Part shown: one piece after another, positions 1 through 28,052 of the stretch | Layout of the letters: the number at the start of each line of letters is the position of its first letter | Position numbering within the stretch: position 1 is the stretch's first letter | Assembly: GCA_030549495.1 (NCBI GenBank) | Contig: JAUIRK010000858.1 | Span: 632,501-696,500 of the forward strand | Origin: Nectonema munidae | Lineage: Eukaryota; Nematomorpha; Nectonematoida; Nectonematidae | Direction: 5' to 3' | DNA length: 64,000 nt | Program-made: the position numbers and the translations under genes | Notes under the pieces: model-generated | What the model saw: the letters and a program-made list of their open reading frames with translations, nothing else | What the model was told of the DNA's origin: nothing | Database searches by the model: none

Positions 1-1014
1 TAACCATTGTGTCATGTCTAAAAATATTTATAAAATTATAACATTTGAATTAAAAGATTTTCATTTCTGCATAATTTAGTAACCCATACCGGTATAAGCT
101 CCTTCACCACGTCAAGGCGATGCAGTTTGAAGGAGATAAGATATGCAACGAAATTTTTATAAGAGCGTATAAAAAAATTATAGAAATAGGTTAAATTAAA
201 ATTGTGAAATCATAAAGTTTGTCCAATTTATTTTTATCATTTTTCACATTTTTTAAAAAATCTAAATTTGGAGAAAAAATGATGCAAATAGCCAATACAC
301 TGGAAATTTTTTTCAGAATAATTTCATCATTTGAATTTCCAGAAATAAATAGTTAATGTAGCACATAGAAGGAAAAATGTTAGGTTGATTTTAACCCTAA
401 GCACATTTCAAAATAATATAGATCAAACTATATTACCTTTATCAATTTATGCACAGGACGAGGAGAGGATTTTCGAAATTCATATTAATTACAATGAAAA
501 AAACTATCGTCTGCGTTTATTAAAGAAAAATGGGCATACATGGGTTAACTACTACAAGATAAGGAAACTGTTTATTTAATTCATTTTCAATATTCTTCCA
601 TGATAATAGAAAATATAGGAATTCAGGATATCTTTAGGATAAAATATTTTAAAGTGTAAAAAAGTTTAATTCAAAAACATCGAGGTTATTTATTGATACA
701 AAGTAATAATTAATAATTACAATTAAAGAGTTATAATCTTAATCTTTGAAATTATGGTCTACAAGATAACCATTGTCATATAAGGGGCGCACAACCGGTG
801 ACGAGGGGGCCCAATGTTTTTTCAGGGAGGGGGGGGGGAGGGGGGCGAAAATCAATAATTTCTACAAGTAAGATTTACTTTTAAAAGTTTGAATATAAAA
901 ATTTTATGATGATCGCATTATAGGATGTAATGATCATTGGAGATGATAATACATGATGATGTAAGATGAGATGCAAAAGAGAATGAAAGATCGATTCAGA
1001 CTTAAAATATTAAA
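1..1014. other. AT-rich stretch, no gene recognised
   Basis: No exon, RNA gene or transposase fragment is recognisable. A G-rich patch at about 783-846 includes a GGGGCGCACA string, which faintly resembles the ends of the composite element at 17171, but there is no partner end. A short open frame near 385-579 matches no family I know and has no ATG start. Confidence 0.5.
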
Positions 1015-1410
1015 TTGAAATATTAATACTTCACATAAGATAATAACAAAACGAAAAGATAGAAATAATTATCTTACAAAATTGAAAGGTAAAAAGCTGT
1101 TCTAAAAAAATATTAATATTTCACATGTGAAGATAATAAAACGAAAAGATAGAAATAATTATCTTACAGAATTGTAAAAGGGAAAATGCAGTTCTAAAAA
1201 AATATTAATATTTCACATAAGATAATAACAAAACGAAAATATAGAAATAATTATCTTACAGAATTGTAAAAGGTAAAAAGCTGCTCTAAAAAAATATTAA
1301 TATTTCACATAAGATAATAACAAAACGAAAATATAGAAATAATTATCTTAGAGAATTGTAAAAGGTAAAAAGCTGTTCTAAAAAAATATTAATATTTCAC
1401 ATGTGTGAAG
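1015..1410. repeat. Tandem repeat, ~92-bp unit, about 4.3 copies
   Basis: The units start near 1015, 1107, 1197, 1289 and 1381 (partial). Each runs from AAAAAAATATTAATATTTCA through a conserved middle (AAACGAAAAGATAGAAATAA, then TTATCTTAC) to an AAAGCTGTTCT-like end. The two central units are nearly identical and the outer ones differ more, which is normal for unequal exchange. The unit is AT-rich and has no coding frame. Confidence 0.9.
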
Positions 1411-2279
1411 AATCTTTTTATAACTACGCAAGCCTATACTTTTCTATAGAAATCGCCATTTTTTGACTATTTAACGCGAGCTGCATAAAAAAATGGGGAA
1501 TTTTTTCCTTTTCGAAAAAAGAGCCTTAAATATACTCAATTGTTTTTTTTAAATTATTTGGGCCTAGTCTACTATTTTTTTAAGTCTTTATTTCTAATTT
1601 TTGTATCGTATTGGTTTTATTATTAAGTTTTTGTTTTTTCAAGTTAGTTAGAAGGCCTAGAAAAGCAATTGTTCAGATCCCCTGTTAGGAATCTCCTGAA
1701 GTAATTAAAGTCTGATTACATTTAGATAAAAAAAATTAAAACTAACAATAATATATTCATTTCCAATTTATCTCTCTGAAGCAGAAAGTTTGATATGAAA
1801 GTGAAACTTTTATTGGTGATACAATTCAAAGATTTACATTATTTTCTCAAAGGTTGTTTTTTAAAGATCTTGTTCAAAACAAAAAAAAGTTGATCATGAA
1901 AAAATATTTGTCTCTTCCGTTTCACAGTTAATTTTCATTATTTTAATAAGATTAAAATAAGTTGATATTAATATTATTGATAAAAAATAAAATAGAATAA
2001 ATTAAATGGAAAATAAATTGGATAAAATTTAAAATTTTGAGCTTTTTTTATTTAAAAAAAATCTCGCGTTCGCGTCGATTAGTTAAATTCTTTGCAGTCT
2101 ATTTTTTTTTATGAATATTAAATAAATTATTGTGTAAATATAATGTGAATAATTTAAATGTTAATTTTTTTGCTTTTTCATTTGTTTTTGTTCAATTCTG
2201 TTTCCTTTTTCAATCTTTGAACTCAAGTTTAATTTTATTATAAGATCATTAGATCCTTGAATCAATTTTTTTTTTCTAA
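1411..2279. other. AT-rich intergenic stretch, nothing recognised
   Basis: Low-complexity A/T-rich sequence. I see no splice-bounded exon, RNA gene or terminal inverted repeat. Confidence 0.5.
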
Positions 2280-2984
2280 ATGAACCTACCAAAAAATAAA
2301 CGCATTCGCCGTGAACTTAATCTGAAGTCAAAAATTCTAATAATCAATGAATATCAAACAAAACTACAGCTTTCGCAAAAGATGCTCAGTCAAAAATATG
2401 GTATTGCAACCAGTACGATTTCTGATATTTAAAAAAAAGCTGAATTTTATTTGCAGAAATACAATAATAATGCTAACATAACAAAGAAAAGGTTTGAAAA
2501 CAATTGTAAATTTGAAAAAGTCAACACCTTGATTTGGGAATAGTTTCAGCATGCTAGAGCCAAAAATTTTCCTCTTTCTGGTTCGATTGTCCAATCAAAG
2601 GCTGCAGAATTTGCTAAAAATCTGGGTTTTGAGGATTTCAAAGCATCTTCAGGGTGGTGGACTTCTTGGAAATTAATATTTTCGGTAAAGTCTTATGCTC
2701 TATGCGGTGAAAAAAGTAATGTTAACTGTTCAATAGTTGAAGATTGGTTTTGTTGTTTGAAGGATATAACACAGGGTCTCAAGCTGTGTAACATTTTTAA
2801 TTGCGATGAGACGGCCCTATATTTTTGGGCCATACCTGAAAAAACTCTGGCTGCTAAGCATCAATCAAAAAGCAGTTATAGCCTTTATATTTTATTGACA
2901 CCGTATTTTCTGGCATATAAAGTGCATTTTTTGAGCAATGGAGCATTGAGTTTTATAAGCGGGTTACCATTTTCAGTGATATAG
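2280..2984 (+). pseudogene. pogo/Tigger-type transposase remnant
   Basis: One frame from the ATG at 2280 to the stop at 2982 encodes the front half of a Tigger-like transposase. It holds a CENP-B-type helix-turn-helix (MNLPKNKRIRRELNLKSK, later KYGIATSTISDI), a second DNA-binding part (ending GFEDFKASSGWW), and the first catalytic block FNCDETALYF near residue 180. In-frame stops fall at 2430 (TAA) and 2541 (TAG). The match fades after the first aspartate block, so the later catalytic aspartates are gone. I found no terminal repeats or TA duplication. This is a dead, 3'-truncated copy. The family call rests on motif order and is firm. Confidence 0.8.
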
Positions 2985-2989
2985 CTTTA

Positions 2990-3770
2990 AAAAATTTTCT
3001 TGTATAAAGCGCTATTGCATATTCAGTAATGTTGCTTTACAAAATTGTGTTGTGTACGGGTATTATCCTCCGATTTTGTTGAGAAAGTTAAAAAAAATAC
3101 GTTAAATCTTATTAAATTATTAGTTTATTATTAGACACTTTACATCATTAAGCACAAAAGTAACTATGTTTTTCTTTGAATTAAAACGGCCCTACTCTCC
3201 AAACTAACCTTTCATAACCTTATTGAACGGTTGCTTCACCCCATGGCGTTGCGTAATATATGTGTCTCCTCTATTTTTCCTCTTTAAGGCTTCTCGGACT
3301 ACTAGACAAAAAGTATAGAGACAAGTATCAGAAAGATAATAATATATTGTTATATTTGTTTATACTCTCTTCAAATCTGTACAAAACTTCAGTAGGTGAA
3401 ACATGAATTCATAAATAAATTTTCACAAAACCGATTGCATTGATAAAAATTAAATTTACTCGTATAAAGCTATTTGTGAATCGCTTATCGAAAAGTTTGA
3501 GTTGAAATGTATTGCAGTGTTCTATCCTTCATCTTATCTTGGGTTTGACAACCTGAAGAACAAAACTGTTCTTCTCTTGTGAAACGCTTTTTATAGCAAA
3601 TAATTTGCTGACAATAAATCCATAAGTTATCTAGGTCCTGTGACCTATAGGCTCAATACTTTTAAAAATGTTGAATACAATATAGGCAAATGCAGCATTT
3701 ATTTTTAGTTTGAACCCGTTTACTGAAAGTCCAAGATTCACATGCGATGAGTTCGAAAAAAGAACCCACA
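2990..3770. other. AT-rich stretch, no gene recognised
   Basis: Nothing here can be assigned. It may include decayed 3' sequence of the Tigger remnant upstream. Confidence 0.4.
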
Positions 3771-3773
3771 AAA

Positions 3774-3960
3774 ATGTCAAAAACATTGAAATGGATATTA
3801 GACAACTATGGGCTTATCCAACTCCCTACGTCAAAAAGAAAGTTGGAAACACTTGTAAGAGATGGACTGAAGAAGCGACTATAGGAGCTTGGACTCAGTG
3901 GAGATGCCGCAATGGACAGAGAGAAGTGGAGACAGCAAATCTCAACATCCCACTCCCAAC
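3774..3960 (+). pseudogene. Possible LINE tail (C-terminal end of an RT polyprotein)
   Basis: The frame from the ATG at 3774 reads through KLETLVRDGLKKRL, a stop (TAG), then ELGLSGDAAMDREKWRQQIS. The pattern 'D-L-K-x-L-G-L-x-x-x-A-x-D-R-x-x-W-R' is the usual C-terminal tail of RTE/BovB-like and related LINE polyproteins. No reverse-transcriptase motif lies upstream, so at most the tail of a 5'-truncated copy is present. A longer open frame in another phase (3710-3988) looks like a shadow. The call rests on one short motif. Confidence 0.45.
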
Positions 3961-5256
3961 TAGATTACTGTTCATTGTTATGATATAAAAGATAGATATC
4001 TATACCACTAAAGATTATCTAACTTTAAAAAACGCAAAATTAAATCCTTGAGTTTTAAACAGTAATAATATAATTTTCGAACGTTAAAATAATATAAGTT
4101 CGTATAATATTGTCAAAAAATTTAATCGAGTAGAAAATTAATTTGACATTAAACTTTGCCTCAACAAGAAAAAATTAGCATTGTTTTTTTAATTCAATTC
4201 ATTATTATCCTTATATATTTGAAAAATACACGCAGTTGAGAAAAACCTCTCCTCTAATAAAACTTTGAAATAGCCCCTGCAACACTTATATAGCTGAATA
4301 AAACGTATAAAGATAATTTTAGTTTGTAAAATTTTGTTTGCTTTTAAAAATTGTTATATGTCAAAGAAATTGTTTCTTTCTTTCGTATTATGAATTTTTT
4401 TTAGATATTTTTATACTTAATTTATCCAATTTATCGAGTATTTCGAATTTGTTTTTTTTTCTTTATTCCATCTCTTGTTTTCGCATTTAGAAATGGTATT
4501 TCTCTATAGCAATTTAGTATTTTAAAGAAAATCTATCGATTTTTCACGAAATGGTGATTTTTTTCGAATATAAATTTTGATTACGATAACTTATAAATTT
4601 TTAAAATTCTTCCTAGGATTATAAATATAGATTTTTTAACTTTGTCGCCCATTTAAAGTAACTTTTTTCGTGAAAAAGATGACCTGAAGCCTTTTTCAAA
4701 ATAACTTTTCTCATTTAATGCAGGAGAGCATAAAATATTTTAATAACCCTTTCGTGACCTGAAAAATCAGACGATATTTATTAAAAAGCAGAAAATTCAT
4801 ATACAAAACTATTTGAAAAAGCAGATGAAGGTAACATTGTTTATGTGTCATATATAATACACTGGTCAAGAAAGGCTTATAAAATATTTTCTTTTGAAAT
4901 GGTGAGATATTTAATCATTAAATTTTATCTTTCCCCTCTCATCCTTGTTGCCTTCTTAGAGAAGATTATAATTCATATATTTATGTTTTTAATTTTTTTT
5001 CTATCTAGTTTCGTATACTACATACACGAGTGGATCAAAACCTCTTTAGCCGGGGTAGATTGGAGGCTAAAACTTTTAAAAATATTTTTAATTCACTTTT
5101 CATATAAGTTTATTTTTGCATATATATTGTGTATTAAATATAAATTATTTTTTATACTGCCAATAATTTAGCTAAACTTTAGAATACGGATGAGGTGGGA
5201 GAAGGGCTAGAGCCATACTCTGTATCCGCATGTAACTATTTTTTCCGATATATATC

Positions 5257-5286
5257 GAACTCACTTTTTATAGTGAGTTCTTTTTT
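5257..5286 (+). other. Perfect 9-bp hairpin followed by a T-run
   Basis: GAACTCACT, a TTTTAT loop, then AGTGAGTTC form an exact 9-bp stem. It is followed at once by six T. The arrangement resembles the 3' end of a Pol III transcript, but no A/B box or known small RNA was recognised upstream. It may be chance or part of an unknown repeat. Confidence 0.3.
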
Positions 5287-6496
5287 GAATTTTTTTTTGT
5301 AGATTTACAAAATACGAAGAAAAAGATATTGCAAGGCTTGATTTATTACGAATTTAGCTTTTTTTTTAAATTTTCTTCAATTTTTAATTGTGGTTCTTTT
5401 AGCGGACTATCATTATTTACTGCTACAAATGTTTCAAGTCGCAGTTGTGCAAAAATAAACAAGTCATATGAATTAGTTCTGGGCATAGCACTTGAGTAGT
5501 TTATCAGCTGAAATGTCTTGCTTAGCGGTATCATTTAAAAGTAAACAGATGTTTTCTCTTTGAATGGATCATTTAAATTAAGCATAGCGTGCTCTTCTTT
5601 GGTTAACTTCTGAAATTTTTACAGAATCATGAAAAATGTACTCTTAAAAATAGGAATTTTGTTGACCTAAAAATTGCAAAAATATGTATACAAGTGTTCC
5701 CTCTCGGACACATATGCGTTGTGAAAATAATCCTAATTAACATTTAATCATTGATAGTTTCTATAGAAATGGTTTTTTCAGCTAATTACTTAAAGTATTC
5801 CTTAAATTAAAATTTGCCAACTACTTATTTTTAATAATATTAAATATCGAAAACTTATTTACTATTTTTGTTATTATTTCAATCACAGTTTCATTTATAG
5901 TAATATAGTTAAACAATCATATTTATTTCCTGTTTTTGTTTTAAAATTCAATTGCTTTTTCATCTATAATGATATATTGTTCTTGTTTCTGTTTTTAACT
6001 TAATTCACATCATAAAAATAGACCAATGATATAAACCTTTGTTTATTAACACAATTTATTTATTTGAAAAATCACATTAAAAACCCATTAAATTAATGAA
6101 GTTATTGGTCAAATCATAATGTTCCAAAAATGCATTTGAATGAAGAACACAAATGAAAGTCAATGGAAACCTAAGTAGAATGAAAAAAAGTAAGATGCAC
6201 ATACGTTTACAATATAAAACAAGAATTAGATGTATAGTGTTGGGAAAGTAGTAATACAAACTAATTATAAAGCAAAAAAGACGGTAAAAGGATTTGAAAA
6301 ATAGATAAATTGGTAAGTATAAACCAATTTGCCAAGATCACAAATTTTTATTGTAAGATTGTATTTTATAATTATCCTAAAAATCAACAGACTTTTTCTT
6401 GCTTATAAAATAGCTTTAAATACACCAATGTTTTCTCTGGGGTCAAAATTACTCAAATATACAAAACGTATTTATTTTATGAGATGTATCCGACGG

Positions 6497-6514
6497 ATAT
6501 ATATATATATATAT
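6497..6514. repeat. (TA)n microsatellite
   Basis: An uninterrupted AT/TA dinucleotide run of about 18 bp. Confidence 0.9.
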
Positions 6515-6802
6515 GATTATAAATTTTCTAGAGTGTATCTAAATTAAACACTAAGTTGATAAGCTATTGACATTATAATACCAAAATTATGTTGTAAAAA
6601 TGCATATTTGATTTCGATTGACAGTTTTTGACATGAGAGGCTCACTCAACTATCATGAAAACTGATGTAGCTAGCGATTTGAAGTTTGAATTTAGACTAT
6701 TTTATACAATAGATGTTATAGTTGGAAGAAGGGGGCGTGACTAAAATGGTGTCACTGTCACTGATAGGGGGCTTGAATATTTTTTGAAAACTCTAAGTTA
6801 TA

Positions 6803-6818
6803 TTATATTCTTTTTTAG
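6803..6818 (+). promoter_or_regulatory. Probable 3' splice site in the TAF9 5' UTR
   Basis: A T-rich tract ends in TTTTTTAG, 32 bp before the TAF9 ATG. It is a good acceptor and implies an untranslated first exon upstream. I could not pick out the matching donor. Confidence 0.45.
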
Positions 6819-6850
6819 GTACGAAATCTAAGATAGATTAAATTTGCAAA

Positions 6851-7327
6851 ATGTCAAGTTCATCAAATCAAGCAAAGCCTCAAGATGAGAATGTTTTACG
6901 CGAAATTCTGAATCAACCAAGCATTCGAGACTTTGATCCAAAACTCATAACTTTCATGAGAGATTTCATGTACAAGTACGTTACGGATATTCTGGAAGAT
7001 AGCAGATTATATGCTTTGCATGCTGAAAGCGAAAAAGAAAAGACTTCGTATTTTAAGCCTTCTGCAGGCCTGCACCTCACATTAGACGATGTGAAAATGG
7101 CGCTAGAAATGAAGAGAAGTAAGTTGATGATGCATTGGTTGCCGCCAAAGTGTTCGGTTGTGGAAGCCGTTGCCAAGTCTAAAAACATGGAAGATCTTCC
7201 ATCCATAAAATGCGTGAACGGCCTGAGGATACCTCAGGACAGGTTTTGTCTTCTCAATCCCACCTTCACACTCAAAACTAAAAAGTTTCACAACTCTTCC
7301 TATTATAATACACCTTCAAGAGAATAA
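6851..7327 (+). CDS. TAF9: TAF9: TFIID/SAGA histone-fold subunit
   Basis: The gene encodes 158 residues matching TAF9, the H3-like histone-fold subunit that pairs with TAF6 in TFIID and with TAF6L in SAGA-type complexes in the nucleus. Helix 1 is near residues 13-22 and helix 2 near 30-56 (ITFMRDFMYKYVTDILEDSR). Helix 3 is near 77-88 (TLDDVKMALEMK). The conserved post-fold segment LPSIKCVNGLRIPQDRFCLL lies at 116-135. The loop between helices 2 and 3 is about 13 residues longer than in human TAF9, and the C-terminal tail is short (human TAF9 has 264 residues). The ATG at 6851 has A at -3 and an in-frame TAA at 6839, which fixes the start unless splicing intervenes. A polypyrimidine-AG at 6817-6818 suggests a 5'-UTR intron. 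The frame is intact. Confidence 0.9.
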   Translation: MSSSSNQAKPQDENVLREILNQPSIRDFDPKLITFMRDFMYKYVTDILEDSRLYALHAESEKEKTSYFKPSAGLHLTLDDVKMALEMKRSKLMMHWLPPKCSVVEAVAKSKNMEDLPSIKCVNGLRIPQDRFCLLNPTFTLKTKKFHNSSYYNTPSRE

Positions 7328-9718
7328 TTTTAATTAAACTTTTTATTTACCCTCTGCAAAAATTCGTTGAATCTCATGCAATAGAAATCTTTAAAACATG
7401 ATACGTGGCGGAACATATTTATAATGGGATGCTCTTACCAACACTTTCCAAAATATAATTATACCCGATTACACTACATTTAGCGCCCAGTTGTCAAGCT
7501 TTAGTTAGAAATAAGACTTGAGCAGAATTGATATGTCAACATTATAGAGACATTCTTCTTTAAAACAATAATGTGCATATGAATATTATCTCTAGAATAG
7601 AAGCATACATGTCAACAATGCCGATTTGCAGATAAAAATTTATAATACTAAAAGATCTTTTTTTCTATTTCTTTAAGAAATAAATTTATTATCAAATATA
7701 GACAAGATTTAGTATAAAAATGAAAAAAGCTTTTCGACGAAATTTTCGAGATTTTTTATTGACTTGTTTGTAGCATCAAATATGCAAGAAATAAAATGTA
7801 CGAATTCATTTTATTTGGCATAAATTATGATATAAAGGATATACCCGCTGTGTCTTTGCTGTACAGTATTAAAAATGTTTTATTAATTCTATTGAGCTTT
7901 TATATATCAAAAAAAAATTTTATCTTCTATTTGTAAATATTGACTTTTGAATCCTTGTTTTACAATCAACAAGTAATGAAAAAAATTGTATAGTTAAAAA
8001 CCTATATAAACATTAAAAAAGTTAATAAATGAAGGAATTTTTTTTATACTATTCAACAAAATATGTAGAGATTGCGTAAAAATTGTGTATATAAGAATTA
8101 TTTATAAACTTTATGCGACCATTTTAAACATTGAATAAGTCAATCATTCATATTATGTTGGAAAAGCAATCAAATGAATCTGGGAAAAAGAAAAATAGAT
8201 TTATATGTGTAGCACTGTAGAAGAATATATATGAAAAATTCCAAACCACAATTAACTATCTGGAAGCTGAATATTGCATGGCAATTAATGTTTTTACAAT
8301 CAGTATTTTAAGTTGGGATATTTTATCTTCAAATTAAAATAGAGATACGCATTCTATGAGTTTGCCACTTTGTAAAAAAGGTTTGCCCAAACCTTTAAAT
8401 TACAATAAAATAGATGAGATAAAGACGTTGTTGTTATTAACATTTTAACTGATTTGAAGAATTATTATTGAGGCCGTTGGTCATAGTTTATTATTTTGAT
8501 ATAGAGAAATATTATCAATATTAGGATTTCAAACTTTATTTAGCTTTAACATTACATTTTTGGCTTACTTATTTTTGATAACAGATTGGTAAAATATTTT
8601 TGTTTCAACTGATCAGAGAAATATTTTTTAAATTTAAATGGACGTTAAAAAATTAATGAATGGTCATTATTCACGCAGATTTAATTTTATACCTTATATT
8701 ATGTTAAAGTTTACTACGAAAAAGCAAGTCATTATTCATCCATGGCCTAAGTCTGTATTCATAGAAATGCTTAAAATTAGAACAATTTGATAATTCTTTA
8801 GATAAAGAAGGAAAATTATCTAAAAGAGTTTGGCTACCATATTTACTATATTTGGTAATTGTTGGTTTATAAAATTTGCAAGAAAATAGGATACGTACAT
8901 TTAATAAGTTAAGCCATAGAGCGAGGAGTGTTAAATTGCCTTACGAAACGTTACATGAAGCAGAGGGTAAAAACTTTAACTTTATTTTTTAAACATCATA
9001 GATCCTAAAAGGATAGGGTCTAAGATGGGAAGGTGTTTGATTTGCACCTTTTTGTGGCAAAATATTTATCCTATCATTTCATCTTTACTTCCCTTTTTCT
9101 ATATAACTAATTAACAACATCTAACAATAATTTCAAATTAAAACAACAAGAAAAGTCACCTCGGCGTACTTGAAAAGGCTAGTGTATGCGTTTTGTAACA
9201 AATGATTCTTATTTTTTATATTTTGACAGATCCTTTCACCAATCGATTTGGCCTATTGAAAAGCGCAGTGTATGCGTTTACGAATCAAAAAATGTTTTTT
9301 TACGAAATTGCAACAGATAATTGCGGGCTTTAAATAGGGTAGACCATTAAAGGGAACGGCCAAAAGTGGTCTTTAACGACAGGTAAGCGCTTAATCAAGG
9401 TCAAAAAGCTCAAACACCCAGAGTCAACTTAACAAAAATAAAATCGTCTGCGTTTATCAAAGCTCTTTAATACAAATCTTCTGCTTTAAATTAGATATCG
9501 TCTGATTATTCTGGTCGTTAACGGGTTAAAGTAGGTTTGACTGAATAATATAATATGTATGCCCCTTCTCCGTTAAATTTTCATTTAATATAAAATACAA
9601 TAATTTCGGCATACTAACGGCAGACTACATAGACCAATTATGGGAAGCAGTTGTTTATGAAATCAGAAAAATTTTCAAGTGATGCTAACGATAAAAGGTT
9701 TAAAAATAATTAGCATAA
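7328..9718. other. Convergent intergenic region between TAF9 and POLR2J
   Basis: This 2.4 kb stretch lies between the 3' ends of TAF9 (+) and POLR2J (-). No coding block or repeat family was recognised. A weak local duplication appears near 9170-9190 and 9260-9280 (both contain AGTGTATGCGTTT). Confidence 0.5.
7679..7684 (+). terminator. Candidate TAF9 poly(A) signal
   Basis: This AATAAA lies about 350 bp after the TAF9 stop. It is the first canonical hexamer I see downstream. In such AT-rich DNA a chance match is quite possible. Confidence 0.35.
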
Positions 9719-9724
9719 TTTATT
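9719..9724 (-). terminator. Candidate POLR2J poly(A) signal
   Basis: On the minus strand this reads AATAAA, 43 bp after the POLR2J stop codon. The spacing is good for a compact gene. Confidence 0.5.
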
Positions 9725-9766
9725 AAAATATATTTTTATGTTTCTTCTATACTACACGAATTTGAC

Positions 9767-25803
<16,037 letters not shown>

Positions 25804-25849
25804 TTTTATTATTAAAAAAAAATAAAAAAAGAATTCTTTATTTTGTTGG

Positions 25850-26495
25850 AAATCTGGATTATAACTTCATATCTTATTACTTATATTAATAAATTGTCTA
25901 TTTTCTAAGATTTTCGAAAAGATCATCTTTTCAAAAATTTTTGCTTTTCTTAACAAATATAATTTGATTAGTCCCAGTCAATTCGGATTTTTAAAAAACA
26001 AATCAACTGAAGACGCTGCATTGTTACTTTGTAAATCAATTACCAACTATTTTTAGCATAGTTGTTTTTAGACTTAACTAAAGCATTTGATAATGTTAGT
26101 CAGGATTTACTTCTAAATAAATTTTTAAAATTGGAATTAGAGGGCCTATCTTGAAATGGCTTACCCATTTTTTGCATAGAAGAACATTTTATGTTTCGTT
26201 CCGCAACAAATTTTCTATATACCCATGCTATATAGAAAGGGGTATGCCCCAAGGTTCAATCTCTCTTCTGCAATCTACAGGACTAATAACTGTTTGAACT
26301 CAATTTCTACATGATGCCAGCTCAACTTACTTTCCTTAAATCATAAAAATGCTGTTATATGGTTTTCTCCCGAGCAAAAATTAGTAGTAATCTTAACATA
26401 TCTTTAAATGGTGTTCCTTTAAGCAGAGTCGACTATTTCAACTATTTAGGAGTTGTTTTCACAAGTAATTTATCTTGGTCTAAGCATATATAGTA
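25850..26495 (+). pseudogene. LINE reverse-transcriptase fragment, directly upstream of POLR2J
   Basis: Broken frames read SKIFEKIIFSKIFAFLNKYN then LISPSQFGFLKNKSTEDAAL, VVFLDLTKAFDNVSQDLLLN, and later FSRAKISSNLNISLNGVPLS and VDYFNYLGVVFTSNLSWSKH. These are RT motifs of a non-LTR element (fingers, first catalytic Asp block, and post-palm region) in the right order. The YADD block is lost. Several stops and frame changes are present. The fragment starts about 50 bp from the POLR2J ATG on the opposite strand. Confidence 0.8.
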
Positions 26496-26813
26496 AAACC
26501 TGAAAGATGAGACCGAACTAAAATCTACCTTTTTAAAGTCGCATCTAAGAAGTGGTCGTTATATATAGGAAAATTGAAAATAAGGGTGATCTATTTATTC
26601 ATGATTCTTATTAATTAAAAATTTTTTTATATCGAGTTGTTTCAGTTGGGAAAATTTATGCTCTTCAACTAGTTGCCTTCTGGGAAAGTTTCAGAAACTC
26701 TTCAAAATCAATTTGAAAAGAAAAGTTGTTCAAATTTCTAATCCTTTCAAATACTTGACTTGTGGTTATTCTTTCTACTTTGCATAGTTTCCTCCTCATG
26801 AATACAAGTTATT

Positions 26814-27665
26814 TCAATACTCTTCTTCACCAGATAGTTCTTCGATAGATGTTTGATTTTTTTCATCATAATTTATATAATCCTTCCATGATATTTTCTC
26901 CAACAAAACTGAGCATTCTCTTGGTAGTATTGTGGATATATGAGGAGAAGATGACAAATTTGAAAAATTAAATACACAACTCTTAAAACAATTTTTTATT
27001 TTTAAAACTTTAACCTCGTTTCCAGGTTGAGAAACCCATTGACAGGCATCAAATAAATCGATTTTATTCGTAACATCTGTTGCCATTTCGATATCATCTA
27101 CTCATGAAATAATGTGCTTTAGTAACTTGACTCTATAAAAAGATTGGAAATTTTTGATTATACCATAATCAAGAGGTTAAAGTACAGTGGTTGTGGTAGC
27201 ATGTAGGAACTTTATTTTTACATTTGAAAGCTTAATGTCCATATGAGAAGAAACATTATCAAGGAATAAAAAAATTATTATTTTTCTTTAATCATTTTGT
27301 TGTTGACAGATTTAAGCCATGTAGAAAAAATAGTTAATGTCATCCATGGTTTTTTGTTGAAGTAATAGGTTGACTGCTAACGATTTGGCAGACTTGTTTT
27401 TGAAACATTTTGATATTTTCCGATAATAATCGGTAAAAAATTTTCCCCTGTAGCACTGCAAGTCAATAATACAGTAAACCTGAGTTTTTGATATTTTACC
27501 ATTTTTACAATTTTCGTTTTTAAAACCAACGATCTTGAAGGTAAAACTTTTTATAAGAGGGCTGTTTCGTCAGCGTTGAAAATATCCTTTAACTCATAAT
27601 CTTCACAAAGTGAGGCGAGTTCTTCCTTCCAGCGCTCAACAACAACTGGAGGGGAGGTGTGGGTG
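26814..27665 (-). pseudogene. pogo/Tigger-like transposase remnant
   Basis: Minus-strand pieces in order: VVVERWKEELASLCEDYELK then DIFNADETALL (first catalytic Asp) near 27580, LLTCSATGENFLPIIIGK near 27450, YFNKKPWMTLTIFSTWLKSV near 27350, and a C-terminal stretch IDLFDACQWVSQPGNEVKVL at 27070-26990. The second and third catalytic blocks are too broken to read. The final 90-codon frame (27086-26814) is the best preserved. No terminal repeats or TA duplication were found. Confidence 0.75.
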
Positions 27666-28039
27666 GGGAAGGATAGTTATCACCAAGACGTAGCCTTTTT
27701 ACAATATTTTTACTTACAATAATTCAATAAGGATTTGAAAGAAATTGTATTGCTGTTTTTAAAAACAGTGAAAAAAAATTAACATTATGTTACTATTTAA
27801 AAGTAATGAGAATTGTTTTTTTCAAATAGTTATCATATCTTTGCTTGGTGCCATTTTATAATAATTTTTTTGTGAAATTTATAACCTCCATCTATTAAAA
27901 TAAAAAATAAGAACATTATTTAGTTGCATAATAAAACAAAAAATATATCTGAAAGCAAAAATTAAAAAAAAGATAATAATTATTTAAGTGACAATAAATT
28001 ATATAAATAAAAGTATCTAATACTTGGAACGTGGGTAGA
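27666..28039. other. AT-rich stretch before a LINE
   Basis: No coding block or repeat end recognised. Confidence 0.45.
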
Positions 28040-28052
28040 TTCCGTTAAAGTC

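Larger units (their letters stand above)
3990..6818. other. AT-rich intergenic stretch
   Basis: No gene is recognisable in these 2.8 kb. Open frames at 4845-5171, 5346-5534, 6077-6259 and 6329-6547 show no domain, and their composition follows the local AT bias. A hairpin near 5257 and a TA microsatellite near 6497 are listed separately. Confidence 0.5.

Noticed and set aside
4845-5171. Hydrophobic 108-codon open frame that looks like a membrane protein
   Set aside because: It starts at GTG, and its Phe/Ile/Leu/Lys content follows local AT richness. No family resemblance or splice support.
5346-5534. 62-codon minus-strand open frame with a plausible mixed composition
   Set aside because: No domain, no splice sites in suitable positions and no conserved motif known to me. 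Left unannotated.
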